64,000 nucleotides of DNA from Cryptomeria japonica (lineage: Eukaryota; Streptophyta; Pinopsida; Cupressales; Cupressaceae): positions 259,439,533 through 259,503,532 of the forward strand of contig NC_081410.1 in NCBI RefSeq assembly GCF_030272615.1, in the 5' to 3' direction. Shown piece by piece: positions 35,406 through 47,278 of the stretch. The notes beneath the pieces were generated by a model, which worked only from the letters and a program-made list of their open reading frames with translations, did not search any database and was not told where the DNA came from. Numbering within the stretch: position 1 is the first letter of the stretch; the number at the start of each line of letters is the position of its first letter. The translations under genes and the position numbers were made by a program.

Positions 35406-36536
35406 TTAGTTCTGAGATGAGCTTCCTGTCGGTACAGGAGCAATCTCCTCAATTGGTTGAGTAACCAGAGCAATTCCATCTGTTGATTGATCATCTGACT
35501 TCCTGGCCCATTTCTTCATGTAATCTTGTCGGATTTCACTGATCTTTTCTTTCCCTTTATCATTTGATCAATCATTCCTAACTGGTGGATTTTTGCTTCT
35601 ACAAAACTTGGCTATGTGTCCAATCTTGTCACATGCATAACATATAATATTGTTCTTTTGAATTGCTTTGCTATAACCGGTATAATTTCTTGACCTGCAC
35701 TGATTAGCCATATGTCCAAATTTTCCACATGCATGACATTTAACATTCATTCTGCAATCTTTTGTCTTATGACCATACTTATTATATTTGGAACATTGAC
35801 CAAGACTAGAGTTATAGTTTTGATTTGCTCTATATCTACATTGCCTAGCCATATGACCAAATTTATTACAAACAAAGCATCTACCATTGAATTTGTAAGC
35901 ATTAAGATTCCTTACCGGTGTCTTCTGGTTTCGGTTGTTTAGATCTTCATTTGTAGTACCAAAGATTTGACCTTGTTCAAATCCAAGTCCATTGGAATCT
36001 TCATTCTGTCTTTGGCTTTTCAATAGTTCATCAAGTTGCGCTGAACTAACCCTGAATTTTTCCTTGTACTCATTTGCAATAGCCAAATCATCTCTTAGGA
36101 TTATCATCTGTCTTTCAAGTTCTTGTTCATTTCTTTTGGATTGTACTAATTTTGTTCTCAACATATCATTTTCATGAGCCAACTAGATGCATTCTTCAGA
36201 TCTATCTTTCAAAGATCTCCAAAGATTTTCTTCATTCATCTTCCGATCTTCAATCTGCTTTGACATCCTCATAGTTAGGGTTTTCATTTCATTTCTCGTG
36301 ACAACATTCTCTTGACTTGGCTTCTGACATTTTTCATTAAGGGCATCTTTCTCTTCATTATCCTAATTTTGCAGAAGTTCCTTCCTCCTAGCTTGAACAG
36401 ATGATAGCCTCCCCTATAGGATAAGAATGAATTCCTTTGCAAAATTTAATTCATCTTGTCACTTCAAGTTCTTCATCCTTCCAACGTCATAATCTTCAAG
36501 TGCTACCTCAAGTTGCTTCTCCATACTCATTTCCAT
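35406..36536 (-). pseudogene. NA3 ORF1: coiled coil with four zinc knuckles
   Basis: Starts at 36536 (MEMSMEKQLEVALEDYD), very like NA2 ORF1, and continues as a charged coiled coil. The main open piece (36182-35568, 204 residues) carries CFVCNKFGHMARQC, CSKYNKYGHKTKDC (second Cys changed to Tyr), CHACGKFGHMANQC and CYACDKIGHIAKFC, so three of four knuckles are intact. The Ser-rich end SSSQN stops at TAA (plus-strand positions 35406-35408). An in-frame TAG just before 36182 sits after ECI, where a Gln would fit. The N-terminal copia gag domain is absent. Confidence 0.85.
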
Positions 36537-36590
36537 GGATTCTAGATTTAGGATCTCCCTCAAGCTGTTAGACTTCCTCTGAGGCACAAG

Positions 36591-36602
36591 GCTATGATAC
36601 CA
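36591..36602 (-). other. NA3 primer binding site (initiator tRNA-Met type)
   Basis: The plus strand gctatgatacca is one base different from the reverse complement of TGGTATCAGAGC and lies two bases inside the 5' LTR. Confidence 0.85.
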
Positions 36603-36604
36603 AT

Positions 36605-37534
36605 TGTTGGAATCCAAGAACACTAAGAGGGGAGAGGGTGAATCAGTGTTTTGTTGAAATGTTCAATTTTAACCATATTATAACATACATTCACCAACCA
36701 ATAAACCAGTACATATATAATTGAAAGAACTAAAGAAATTAATGAATCAATCACACAAATTAACACCATAACATAGAGAATTTATATGTGGAAAACCTCA
36801 AAGAGGAAAAACCATGGTGGGATTTGTGACCCACAATATCAATCCACTGACCATATGAAAATATATTACATAATATGGGGGCCTGCGCATGAAGTAAGGC
36901 TTACCACCTAGAGCACACTGCTCAACACAAAGGAGTCTCACTGACTACAGTCACTTTGAATAACAAAACATAAGACTGAACTCATTTAATGCATTTGATA
37001 TGCCTGATTGAGTTTTGGTTCAAGCTTTGACTGTTCTGGTTCTGAAATCCTTAAACCCTTACCGGAATAACCTTCGCACTGTGAGTGCATCCAAAATTAT
37101 CTACAGATCATTACACAATATTGATCTCATACATAAATGACTTCATACACATGATCTTTCCATTACTAACAACACCACTTCATCATTTCTTAAAAATGAT
37201 CTAATAACTGACCTATATACCCTTACAGTTATTCATGACTCATGTCGGCTTACATAGATAATAAAAAAATGATTATACATGTCAGCTCATTACATATATA
37301 CATAAATAACAAGATAATTTGTCGATTGTCGGATCTCCTAATGATTTTGGCCTCCAATACCGGTACCCTATTTGTAAATCATGTCAGCCTCCAATGTCGG
37401 TATCCATAGAATCCTTCCTACCGATAAAGATACCTATCGGTGTCGGTGAAGTACCAAACCAAATAATGAAACTGGAACATGTTGCCATCAATAACAATAC
37501 ATGAAACCAATCAAATGAGTGTCAATTGCCAACA
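36605..37534 (-). repeat. NA3 5' LTR
   Basis: 930 bp. The plus strand starts tgttggaatccaagaacact and ends gtcaattgccaaca. Direct repeat of 25051-25954, slightly longer. Confidence 0.92.
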
Positions 37535-38660
37535 ACTTTTTGCATCGAAGCTAGGTGCAACCACATCTTCTTTCTTCTTCTAGATCTTTTTCATCTCATT
37601 TTTAACTTCTTCCACACCAATCTTCTTCATAGGTTCATCTCTTTTCACCAAATTATCTTTCTTTATACTTTTGTTTCTCAAAAACTTCACAAGGTGTCCA
37701 AACTTATTGCAGTTATAGCACTTATCACTCCTTTGTCTTTTGTTTATGTTGGTTGGTCTAGATCTACATAGATTAGCCTTATAATAGAAATCATTCATAC
37801 ATAGCAATGACCATTGAAGAAAATAATTCTTTCATAGTTGTTCATGATCTGACTTCTACAGTGACTAGCTTTATGTACAAACTTTTTGCAAGCAAAACAC
37901 TAATCGAAAAATGATCTAGCACTTTGATTCATCCTACTTCTACACTCTATTGATTTATGTCCAAATCTATTACATGAAAAATAATAACCATTAAAATAAA
38001 AATACCTTTGACCATTAGGTTTCTTGATAGAGGGTTTTCCTTTTTTATTCTATAATTTTGTTCCTTAAGCGGGCTTAATAGGTTCTATCTTCTCAATTGA
38101 ATTGTCATTGATTTTATATTTTGTGATGTGATGTGATGTGAGCATTCACCAACTTCAAATCCTAATCCACTCTTGTATTTCAAAGTCTTCTGTGTAGCTA
38201 ACATCTCATCAAGTTTTGTTGCACTCATTCTAAATTTGTCTTCTTCATTCTTTCTTGTCTCCAGAATTGATCTTAGGGTTACTACCTCTTCTTCTAGTCT
38301 CTTGTATTCCTTTGTTTTTCCTTTAATTATACCATTTAGACCATCTTTAGTCTTTTTCTCTTCTTCAACCTAGGTCTTCAGATTCACAATCATGTCAATT
38401 TTGTGTTTTAATTCTTCACTAACCACCTTATTTCTTTCTTTAAATGTCTTGATTTGTTTCCTTATCTTCTTGATGCATTCATTTTCCTCTTTGATGTTTT
38501 CTTTTAGTTCTCTATTTTCATTTTTGTATTTTCAAGATCTTCAGGAGTTCCCTTAAGTCCTCCATTTTTATCAAGTTGACATTCATTTATGAATTCTTCT
38601 GGGACAAATTTAGGTGCCATATGTTCAACCTCCAAGATATCCTTCAATCTATTAGGCTCA
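37535..38660 (-). pseudogene. NA4 ORF1: coiled coil and degraded zinc knuckles
   Basis: A likely start is at 38620 (MAPKFVPEEFINECQLDKNG). Charged coiled coil follows to about 38150, then knuckle remnants: FSCNRFGHKSIEC (first Cys lost, about 37960), CFACKKFVHKASHC (complete ligands, about 37870), CMNDFYYKANLC (about 37780, badly degraded) and CYNCNKFGHLVKFL (last Cys lost, about 37700). A Lys/Glu-rich end is cut by NA3 and resumes at 25050. Same architecture as ORF1 of NA2 and NA3 but older-looking. Confidence 0.72.
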
Positions 38661-38672
38661 TTCAAAGGACTA

Positions 38673-38684
38673 GGTTTTGATACC
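38673..38684 (-). other. NA4 primer binding site, degraded
   Basis: The plus strand ggttttgatacc lies where gctctgatacca is expected, next to the 5' LTR. Several changes. Confidence 0.55.
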
Positions 38685-38687
38685 GAT

Positions 38688-39697
38688 TGTTAAACATTCA
38701 GGATATTGAGAGGTGGGGGGGTGAATCAGTTTTCCCTTAAACGCATTAAAACCTTTAAATAACCATCCACATAACATAATTAATTGTAGTTAAGACAAAA
38801 TAAATTATGAAAGAAACACATAACACTTGACACAAGTATTTTTGCATGGAAACCCATAAGGGAAAAAATCATAGAGAGGGTTAACTCTCAATATCTTATA
38901 ACTGGCTACAAAATATTACAGTAGTTCTCACTACACAAATCACTACCAAAGGGTTTACTACCCATAAATAGATATAAAATAAACTATTATAGTTGCATCT
39001 CAAACATGCATGGAGTACAATTCCAATTAGATTCAATATATAAATTTTGCACACTTCATTAGCTCTTTTATTATTCGCTTCTTGATTTAATCACATATCA
39101 CTACTAATCAATGTATCTATCATCACTGTCACTACAATCATCATCATTATCATCACTACTACTCAAAAGAGATTACATTACACATATATATGGATCCATA
39201 TTTGATTTATTTCAGTTGCATATCCTTCATTTCAATAATTGAGTCGGTCCAAGACACACTTCACCACACATTTCATCCACAAAGTCGACCAAAAAATGGT
39301 GCAAAAAGATGTCCACTAGAAATTACACATTATGAACTATCCTTAGTCTTGTCCCAAAACCACAAAGCAAAATGTAATCATCTGACAAAATGCAAACTCC
39401 TTGAGCTGACTATCTTGTAGCAGAGAAACAAAGTAATTTTTGGACAAGGCTTTCGGTCCTTGTAACTTTCAAACCATTTCACGCCAACATGTGAAATCTT
39501 GAATATAGGAACTTTAGGCATCTGCAAACTAACCGTCAAAACTACAGACCAATACAATCAATTGCAGAGGAGTGCAAACCAAAATAGGATTCATATGTAT
39601 ATAGTCTAGCTTGCTAGACTATCCCAAAACTATTTCAAAACTATCCAAGAGAATTAAGGTCATGTTTCCATAAGCATCAATGACAACATTCTAACCA
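38688..39697 (-). repeat. NA4 5' LTR
   Basis: 1,010 bp. The plus strand starts tgttaaacattcaggatatt and ends gacaacattctaacca. Direct repeat of 17454-18468 with many substitutions. Confidence 0.9.
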
Positions 39698-42256
39698 ATT
39701 TTTCTGCACCACACTTTTCATCACACCATTTACAATCGATGTGACCTTCTATATATATATATATATCCTCAACAAGAAAATAAAACATCAAAATATGTCA
39801 GCTAGAATAGGAGACAAACATTGACCCCAATAAGTTAGAGTCAAAACATATTTTCGGTGAAAGCAGTCCAAACCAGGAGATAGAGAAGACCTAAAACAAC
39901 TTATTACATATTTCTATACAACCTCAAACATCAAACATATTGGTGATAGGCCAAATTTGGGGTAAAGAGTAAACTAGGTTAGCTTGGTCTAAGTGTCAAT
40001 CGAGAGATCATAAGTTTGTGAAAGGTGTTTTGGCTATTTGAACAAGGTTGTAGGTAGAAATTTGGGTGGAGATGAGATGAAACTAGGAGACACAAAAACT
40101 ACTCAAATGAAAATCCAAATAGTAAACAACAAATCACTCTTGCGATTATTGCAGAAATAATTTATAACATAATCTAAAACATGATAGAAATATACAAACA
40201 TTACTGAAGCAATAAAATACAGAAAACATCATCAAGCTTCCCCAAGGAGTGGGCCCTTGCTATTGATTCACACGGTGGAAGGAATGAAATCCTTTCTACG
40301 CTGGTTCAATCATACAAATGTTGATTTTCAAAAAATAATATTGTCAATCATACAAAAATCTACACACCCAAGTATCTCATGTTGTAGTTTATATTATGCT
40401 ACATATATTTGCATAGTTTATAACAACTACGTGCAAGAATAGAGCACCTATTTTGGTTCTCAACCAATACACTAATGGTCTATGCAAGACTTAAGTGTTA
40501 ACCACATAATAAAATTGCATCTATTACAAGAGTAGCTAAAGAGTAGAAAATAACAGATTTTGGTTTTCTCTTATACAACTGGCATGCACATTTCAATTAT
40601 TTCCCTCTTGATAGGATCCTTATTATCAACTACCATGGTCATTGGGATAAGTCACACACTAAGGTAGAAATTAAATTAGCTCCATATCAGTAACTACTAT
40701 AGAAGAATGGTAAGAAATTTGCATGGTAGAAGTAGAAATTGGAAGAGGAAACATAGATTTGATCATAAAAGTCCACCATGGAATTATCATCATAAGAAAA
40801 GATGGATATTAATATGGATGTGTAGCCAATCTAGTAACCATGTGTTGTACATGTGTAGATTATCTCGAACAAATAAATAGGTCCAACATGGCAAAATTGA
40901 ATATGACAACATTCCAGTGGAAATGTTGAGTGACATAAATATTCCTGCATAGAAGGTGAAGAGAGGTTTCTAGGAAGTCTGCATTATTCTTCTTCTTTCT
41001 ACATAAGTTGCAATATATTTTCCAAGGCTTAAAATAACAATGCTTGTTAGTGAAGACAATCAATGCTTATTTTTTCATTTTTTAATCTCCAAACTATATT
41101 AAATATCACTTATATATGTTATCATATGTAAGATAAATGCAAAAAAATGGTAATGATAGAACCAAAATGGAATGTGGGAATGGGTATGAAGGTGCATGAA
41201 ACAGACTAAAATACATCATAAACTAGGAAATTAATAGCTCTCAAAAATTGGCACACATCATCCCAAGTCAACAATAGGATAATGTGTACATGAAACATGT
41301 AGCACATTACCAGTTGGCCTAACAACACAACTTCTAAATGAATTAATACTATGCAGCTCACATAAAGACATATTAGGGCCCAAAAGAAACTAATCACAAA
41401 CTTCAATGGTGATGCAAACCCCCAAATACATAGCACAATTGAGAGAATAGGCCTTGTCGATCGAACAACCACAAATACCCTGAAAACTAATTGTAGAAAA
41501 TATACAACATGAAAAACAACAACCACTTTAATGTGGATCATATAGAGACATTCTATGAACACTTAACAACATACCAATACACTTCCTTTATAATGTCACA
41601 CCAAAACAAGTTGGTGCAACCAAACAGATACACAGTTCTTTATACTTGTAACACTAGAATACATAGTCATGAGATAGAACATTATCAAACATACTTGTGG
41701 TACACTTCATCACCTGAAATCTAAATTGAGACACTCCACAAAAAATATAAGCACATCCACCAAGATACAAGAGTAGAAACAATAATGCACAGAAATGCAA
41801 AGGATTTTTCAGACCATACCTAATAAGCAACCAAACTACCAACATACTACATTTACCAAAAACATATGTGGTAACACTGGAGACTTGAATACATAAGAAT
41901 ACAATGTCCACAACAGCTACAAGAAAAATCCCAAACTGCACAACCATATCTTTAAATGTAGAGGAGTGTAGATCATTCTCCTAGGTAGTCTTTAAAACAC
42001 CTTGTAGTTTCACACTTTACCAATTTGAGGGGATCAAAACATCTTTGTAGCACCATTTTATCACTCAGGAGAAACCAAAGAGATGGAACAATAACTAGTA
42101 ACATGCACAAGACCATCGACATCAAATCTACAACATCACAATGCATCTAATCCTCATCTTAATACTTCTTATCTTTATCTTAATATTATGTCATTATCAT
42201 GAGCATCATCGATGACATGATGAAACACTGAGGGTTGACATCAATGATAACACCAC
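39698..42256 (-). repeat. COP2 3' LTR continuation, probably with a further undefined insertion
   Basis: No coding sequence recognised. The first few hundred bases, with a (TA)n run at 39751-39766, and the last few hundred (gagggttgacatcaatgata) look like LTR sequence. At 2.56 kb the stretch is too long for one LTR of the usual 1 kb here, so about 2 kb in the middle (roughly 39950-42000) is probably another insertion whose borders I could not fix. The plus strand at 41200-41950 is rich in A and C, which produces hydrophobic shadow frames on the minus strand. Confidence 0.45.
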
Positions 42257-43759
42257 TGTTGGCATATGTGCAGAAGTGTGATGACATGATGATATTGTAT
42301 GTTGTCATTGATGTCAATATGCTAAAGTATGAACCAATATATTGAAGTAAGCAACCTTGCAAGTGAACCGATATGATGATACAAGTAAACTGGTATGATG
42401 GTACAAGTAAAACGTTATGATGAAGTGTGAACCAATATGATGGAATGAACTGGTATATGCAGAAAGTGAACCGATATGTGAACCGGTATATGGAAAGTTT
42501 GTATCAAGGTTTCTGGTTGATGCATTCCAAGTCTGTGTGATTTGATCGACGACATCCTATGATGGGTTAGCATTGAAATGAAGATCAAATCATGTTTCCA
42601 CGTCAGCCTTGTGCGCGTGAAGGATTTTCTTGAGGATCTTGCATGAAGAAGATTGATCCTATCTACCTCGGGAATGTGTGAAGTCTCAGTAAATAGTGGA
42701 GAGCGTGTGATGGGTTATTAGCTTCCAGAAGTAGCAAAGAACAAATGATGGAGAACATCTTGAGATCTATTCAAGACTGTTTTATTCAATGCAATGTGTT
42801 TGAACGGTCAGGATTGGACCGACTGTATTGATAACCTAAATGTTTAGGTTTTAGGGTTTATGCTATCGACCTATCTGTTTCCTACAAGGTTGATGATGAT
42901 TTGCATTGTGAAGTTGTTGGCAAATGTTATGTGTGTATCCAAGTGAAGAGATACTTGATTCTTGCCAGACCGAAGAAGTGTGTTGATACCTGCAGAGTGT
43001 GATTGTAGAAGAAAAGGAACTAAAATGGATCTGCCTTGGCATTGAGTGTTGTTATTAGATCAATGTATTACCTGTTGACTTCTAACCATTTCAACAATTG
43101 GAAAATCCCTTAACCAGGTAGCTTTAACAAGATTTCTATAAATCCTTTAACAGGGTGACTCAAATTCATTGAGTTCTTCAAATCCTCTTACGAGGTAACC
43201 TTTAGTAGGATTCTAACCTTTAACCGGGTATTTAGCCATCCCTTAACCGGGTGATCCCTAGCAGGATCGGTTCCTAGCAGAACCTATTGTAAAGTCCTTA
43301 ACTGGATTAGGCTCCTAACAGAGCGGACTTCACAAGAGTTCAAAGAACAACTTATGGGTATTCATCCCCACCATGGTTTTTCCCAGTTGGGTTTCCACAT
43401 GAAAAATAAGTGTGTTATGTGTGATGCTTTCATGTGATGTCTTAGTATTTTATGTCAAGTGGTAAAGCATGTTGATCCAGTGGTCTTTATATTTTTTATG
43501 TATTACTTGTTTATGCATATGGGTGAAGTGGAAAGGAGATATTAGGCGTGGTGAAGATCTAAGTGTTACCGATTTATGTCTTTCATAGTCATACTATGTT
43601 TTATTGATAGTACCCTATTTTAGATCGGTGATACTATTTACCAGTTAGTGCAGTCTTTGCAGTCAAAGTGGTTTTAAACAATACTTTTTGTCTATACTGA
43701 TTCACCCCCCCCCCCCTCTCAGTATCTGTTGAGTACTTACTATTCATCATTATTCATCA
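42257..43759 (+). repeat. COP1 5' LTR
   Basis: 1,503 bp, starting TGTTGGCATATG and ending attattcatca. It contains repeats built on gaaccgatatgatg (about 42360-42490). A series of related phrases such as ccctttaaccgggt and taaccaggtagc occurs at 43110-43330. A long C-run lies near the end (gattcaccccccc, about 43700). Confidence 0.93.
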
Positions 43760-43761
43760 AT

Positions 43762-43772
43762 TGGTATCAGAG
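43762..43772 (+). other. COP1 primer binding site (initiator tRNA-Met type)
   Basis: tggtatcagag, two bases after the LTR, identical to the canonical site over 11 bases. Confidence 0.9.
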
Positions 43773-43830
43773 TATCCTCCAGGTCCTCTGTATTGTAATC
43801 TTAATCACTTGAGGAAAAGATCCTATTCTA

Positions 43831-46800
43831 ATGATGAAGAGGGAAGGTCCTAAGTTCAACAGAGATAACTTTAAGATATGGAAGGAAATAATGAAGATAT
43901 ACATTAAAATCATGGGTGCTCAACACTGGAGCTATGTTGAGAATACTTATGTTGTCCCTACCACTACTCTCACCGATGATCAAAGAAGAGAAATTCGGGA
44001 GAATGGGCAAGTAATAAAAGCTCTTATCAATAGTCTATCTAATGTTGAGTTTATAGATGTCTAGGAAAAAGACAATCTCAAAGATGTATGGGATACTCTG
44101 GAGTCTATCTATGGTGGTGATGAGCATGTGAAGCAGGCTAAGGAAGAAAGCCTTAGAGGAAATTTCAAAGATATGCAGATGGTTGAAGGAGAGACCATTC
44201 AACAATATGGGATAAGGATTAAAAATGTTGTTGGAGACATCAAGAGTGGAGGAGGTACAATGGATGATTCCATAATTGCTAGCAAATTTATGAGAACCTT
44301 ATTACCGGTCTATGCAATAAGGGTTGCCGCTATTCAGGAGTTGAGATATATTGACAAGACAAAGGTGTCCCTTGATTCTATCATTGCTAAGTTGACCGCT
44401 TATGAGCTAAACAATTATGATGGCAGTGTTCAGAAGAATGATTCAGCCTTTAAAGCATTTGTTGCACTATCTAGAAAGGGTAAAGAAGTTAGTACCAGTT
44501 GTGAACCTAGACAAAGAAGAGATATGGATGATGAGGAGATCCTGATGGAATTTGAAGCTCTTCTGGCCAAGAGACTTCCTAAGGGAACTGGTAAATACAG
44601 AGGTAGGCTCCCTTTAAAATAATTTTCTTGCAATAGGATTGGACACAATACTATTAACTGTCCTAATGGTGATGATAAGGACAAACCGAAGAGGTTCAAA
44701 AAGTTCAAAGGAAGAAATAGGAGAAATTGTCTTGTTGCAGTTGATGAAGGTGTCACTGATGATGAATCAGAAAATGAAGAAAGTGAAGACATAGTATTTG
44801 TAGTTGTCAAGGAAGATGTGTCAGACAAGAAGGCTCTTGTCTCCCACTTTGATAATTCTAATTAATGGATTATTGATAGTGGTTGTTCTCACCACATGAC
44901 TGCTGACCGAAGAAAGTTTCTATCTTTGGAAGAGTATGATGGAGGTTTAGTCCGATTTGGTAATGATGCAACTTGTATGGTAAAAGGAAAAGGGTCCATC
45001 TCTCTAAATGGAAAAAGAAGTGCTGATAATGTGTATTGGGTAGAAGGTTTCAGGCATAACCTTCTGAGTGTTGCTTAGCTGAATGATAATGGACTCACTC
45101 TGGAATTCAAAGATGGAGTGTGCAAATAAAAGGAAAGAGTGGTGAACTGATGGCCACCAGTATGCAGACCAAAGGTAACCTATTTTAGTTAAATGCAAAT
45201 ATCAGCCAATGTCTAATGGCTAAGTTTGATGACAGTTGGATATGGCATGGAAGACTTTGTCAGGTAAATTTTGATAATATTGTGAAGGCCAGTAAGATCA
45301 AGGTAGTTAGAGGATTGCCTGTGCTGAACAAACCAGAGAATCCTCTATGCAGAGAATGTCAACTGGGGAAAATGTCTTCCTCAACCTTCAAAGGTAAATC
45401 TTTCACAATAGAAAATTTACTTGATCTTGTGCATACTGATTTGTGTGGTCCTATGAAAACTAGGATCATTCAAGGAGATAGGCACTTTATGATTCTTACT
45501 GATGATTTCTCAAGAATGATGTGGGTCACATTCTTGAAAGACAAGTCTTAAGCTTTTGGAAAGTTCAAAGCCTTCAGAGCACTGGTTGAAAAAGAAAGTG
45601 GTAAGAGAATCAAATGCCTTAGAACTGACCAAGGAGGTGAGTTCACTTCTAGTGAGTTCAATAAATACTGTGAAGAAAATGGCATCAAGAGGCAACTATC
45701 TGCCCCCCGAACTCCATAGCATAATGGCCTAGCAGAAAGGAACAATCGGACTGTAGTTGAAGTAGCCAGAACAATGTTGATTCAAGGAAAGGTTGCTCAC
45801 ACTTTTTGGAGAGAAGCGATGAGCACTGCAGTCTACACTATGAACTGGGTACTTATCAAGAAAAGGTAAGGATAAAACACCTTATGAGTATTGGAACGGT
45901 AAGACTCCTATAGTAAGCTACTTTAGAGTGTTTGGTAGAAAGTGTTATATCAAGAGGAGTGAACACTAGAGCAAGTTTGATGCAAAATGTGATGAGGGAA
46001 TATTCCTAGGGTATTCCACCAAGAGCAAATCTCAATAGGACTTAGAGAACTATCGAAAGTATCAATGTTAGAGTTGATGAAACCTCTGAGAAACCTGAGG
46101 AAACTGGCAATGAGCAAGTGGTAGATGAACCAGTTGTAACCTTCTGGGAACCGGTTGCAAAATAGCCTAGTACCAGTAACAGTGCTCCTACACCGATAGA
46201 TGTTGATGCTGATGAAGATGAGGATGAAGAGGAAAAGCAAGAAGAAATAGTTAAGATCATTCCTAGGTATTTAAAGTTGAATCATGATCCAAAGCAAATC
46301 ATAGGAGATAAGGATGCAGGAATTCTTACAAGAAGAAAGGTCAAAGAAAACTCTTGTATGATCTCTGAATTTGAGCCTAAAACATTTAAAGAGGCACATA
46401 AAGATGAAGACTAGATCAAGGCTATGGAAGAGGAACTTGACCAGATAGAAAAGAATGGTACATGGTCTTTAGTACCCAGACCTGAGCATAAAAATGTTAT
46501 TGGCACCAAATGCATTTTCAGAAACAAGCTGAATGAAGAAGGCACAGTGGTAAGAAACAAAGCCAGACTGGTATGTAAGGGATATGCTCAAGAAGAAGGA
46601 GAAGACTATGCAGAAAATTTTGCTCCAATAGCTAGATTAGAAGGAGTTCGAATGCTTCTTGCATATGTAGCCTTCAAGGGATTCAAAGTGTATCAGATGG
46701 ATGTAAAATCTACATTCCTGAATGGAATACTTGAAGAGGAGGTATATATAGAGCAACCAGATGGGTTTTCCCTATCAGAAGACAATCACATGGTGTGTAG

Positions 46801-47278
46801 GCTACATAAAGCCTTGTATGGATTGAAGCAGGCACCTAGAGCATGGTATGAATGTTTACACTCCCATCTTGTGAAGATTGGATTTGAAAGAACAAGTGAA
46901 GATAGCAATATCTATCTGAATTCAGAAGGAGATTAGATTATGATCTGTGAAGTATTTGTTGATGACATAATTTTTGGTGGAGATGACAAGATGAGTCATG
47001 ATTTTGCAGATGAGATGAAAAAGGAATTTGAGATGTCACTAATCAGAGAGATTAAGTTCTTCATTGGACTATAGATACAAAAAATGAAAGACAGTATCTT
47101 TATCACTCAGTCCAAGTATGTCAAAGAGGTGTTGAAGACCTTTGGCATGGAAGATAGCAAACCAGTTGGTACACCGATGGTGACCGGTTGTAAATTGTCA
47201 AAAGAAGATGACTCAACGTTGGTGAATGAGAAGGAATATCGATCAATGATTGGTAAGTTGCACTATGTAGTACACAAC
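43831..47278 (+). pseudogene. COP1 gag-pol polyprotein: gag, protease, integrase, reverse transcriptase (first part)
   Basis: Gag (43831 to about 44690) has the copia capsid region and one knuckle whose first Cys is lost to a stop (SCNRIGHNTINC). Protease is marked by WIIDSGCSHHMT (about 44868). A GAG-pre-integrase zinc finger part (CRECQLGKMSS, about 45345) is followed by the integrase core: LVHTDLCGPM, ILTDDFSRMMWV, RTDQGGEF and NGLAERNNRTV. Reverse transcriptase shows [57 protein letters not shown] and FVDDIIFGGDD (active site FVDD). Reading stops at LHYVVHN, where the 4.6-kb insertion lies. Many stops, mostly TAG at Gln or Trp positions (LLSVA-stop-LND, RTP-stop-HNG, FIGL-stop-IQK), and at least four frame changes make it non-functional. 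Confidence 0.93.

Larger units (their letters stand above)
25051..37534 (-). mobile_element. NA3: pol-less LTR retrotransposon, minus strand, 12.5 kb with insertions
   Basis: Flanked by a perfect TSD acttt (25046-25050 and 37535-37539) inside NA4 ORF1. LTRs are 25051-25954 and 36605-37534. It contains a primer site, ORF1 (35406-36536), ORF2 (35037 leftward to about 26219) and a polypurine tract. Two insertions split ORF2: a 4.3-kb one (26684-30993) and a solo LTR (about 32660-33822). Without them it is about 7.0 kb, close to NA2. No pol domain seen. Confidence 0.92.
17454..39697 (-). mobile_element. NA4: pol-less LTR retrotransposon, minus strand, 22.2 kb with nested insertions
   Basis: Flanked by acttt (17449-17453) and atttt (39698-39702), a 5-bp TSD with one difference. 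LTRs are 17454-18468 and 38688-39697. With NA3, the TIR element and the 363-bp solo LTR removed, about 7.3 kb remains. It has the same plan as NA1-NA3: degraded primer site, ORF1 with knuckles (38620 leftward), ORF2 with the conserved domain (24636 leftward) and a polypurine tract at 18471. No pol domain seen. Confidence 0.85.

Noticed and set aside
41206-41947. Two hydrophobic minus-strand frames resembling membrane proteins
   Set aside because: They are the complement of an A/C-rich strand, which automatically gives Val/Phe/Leu/Cys-rich translations. No start context or family match.
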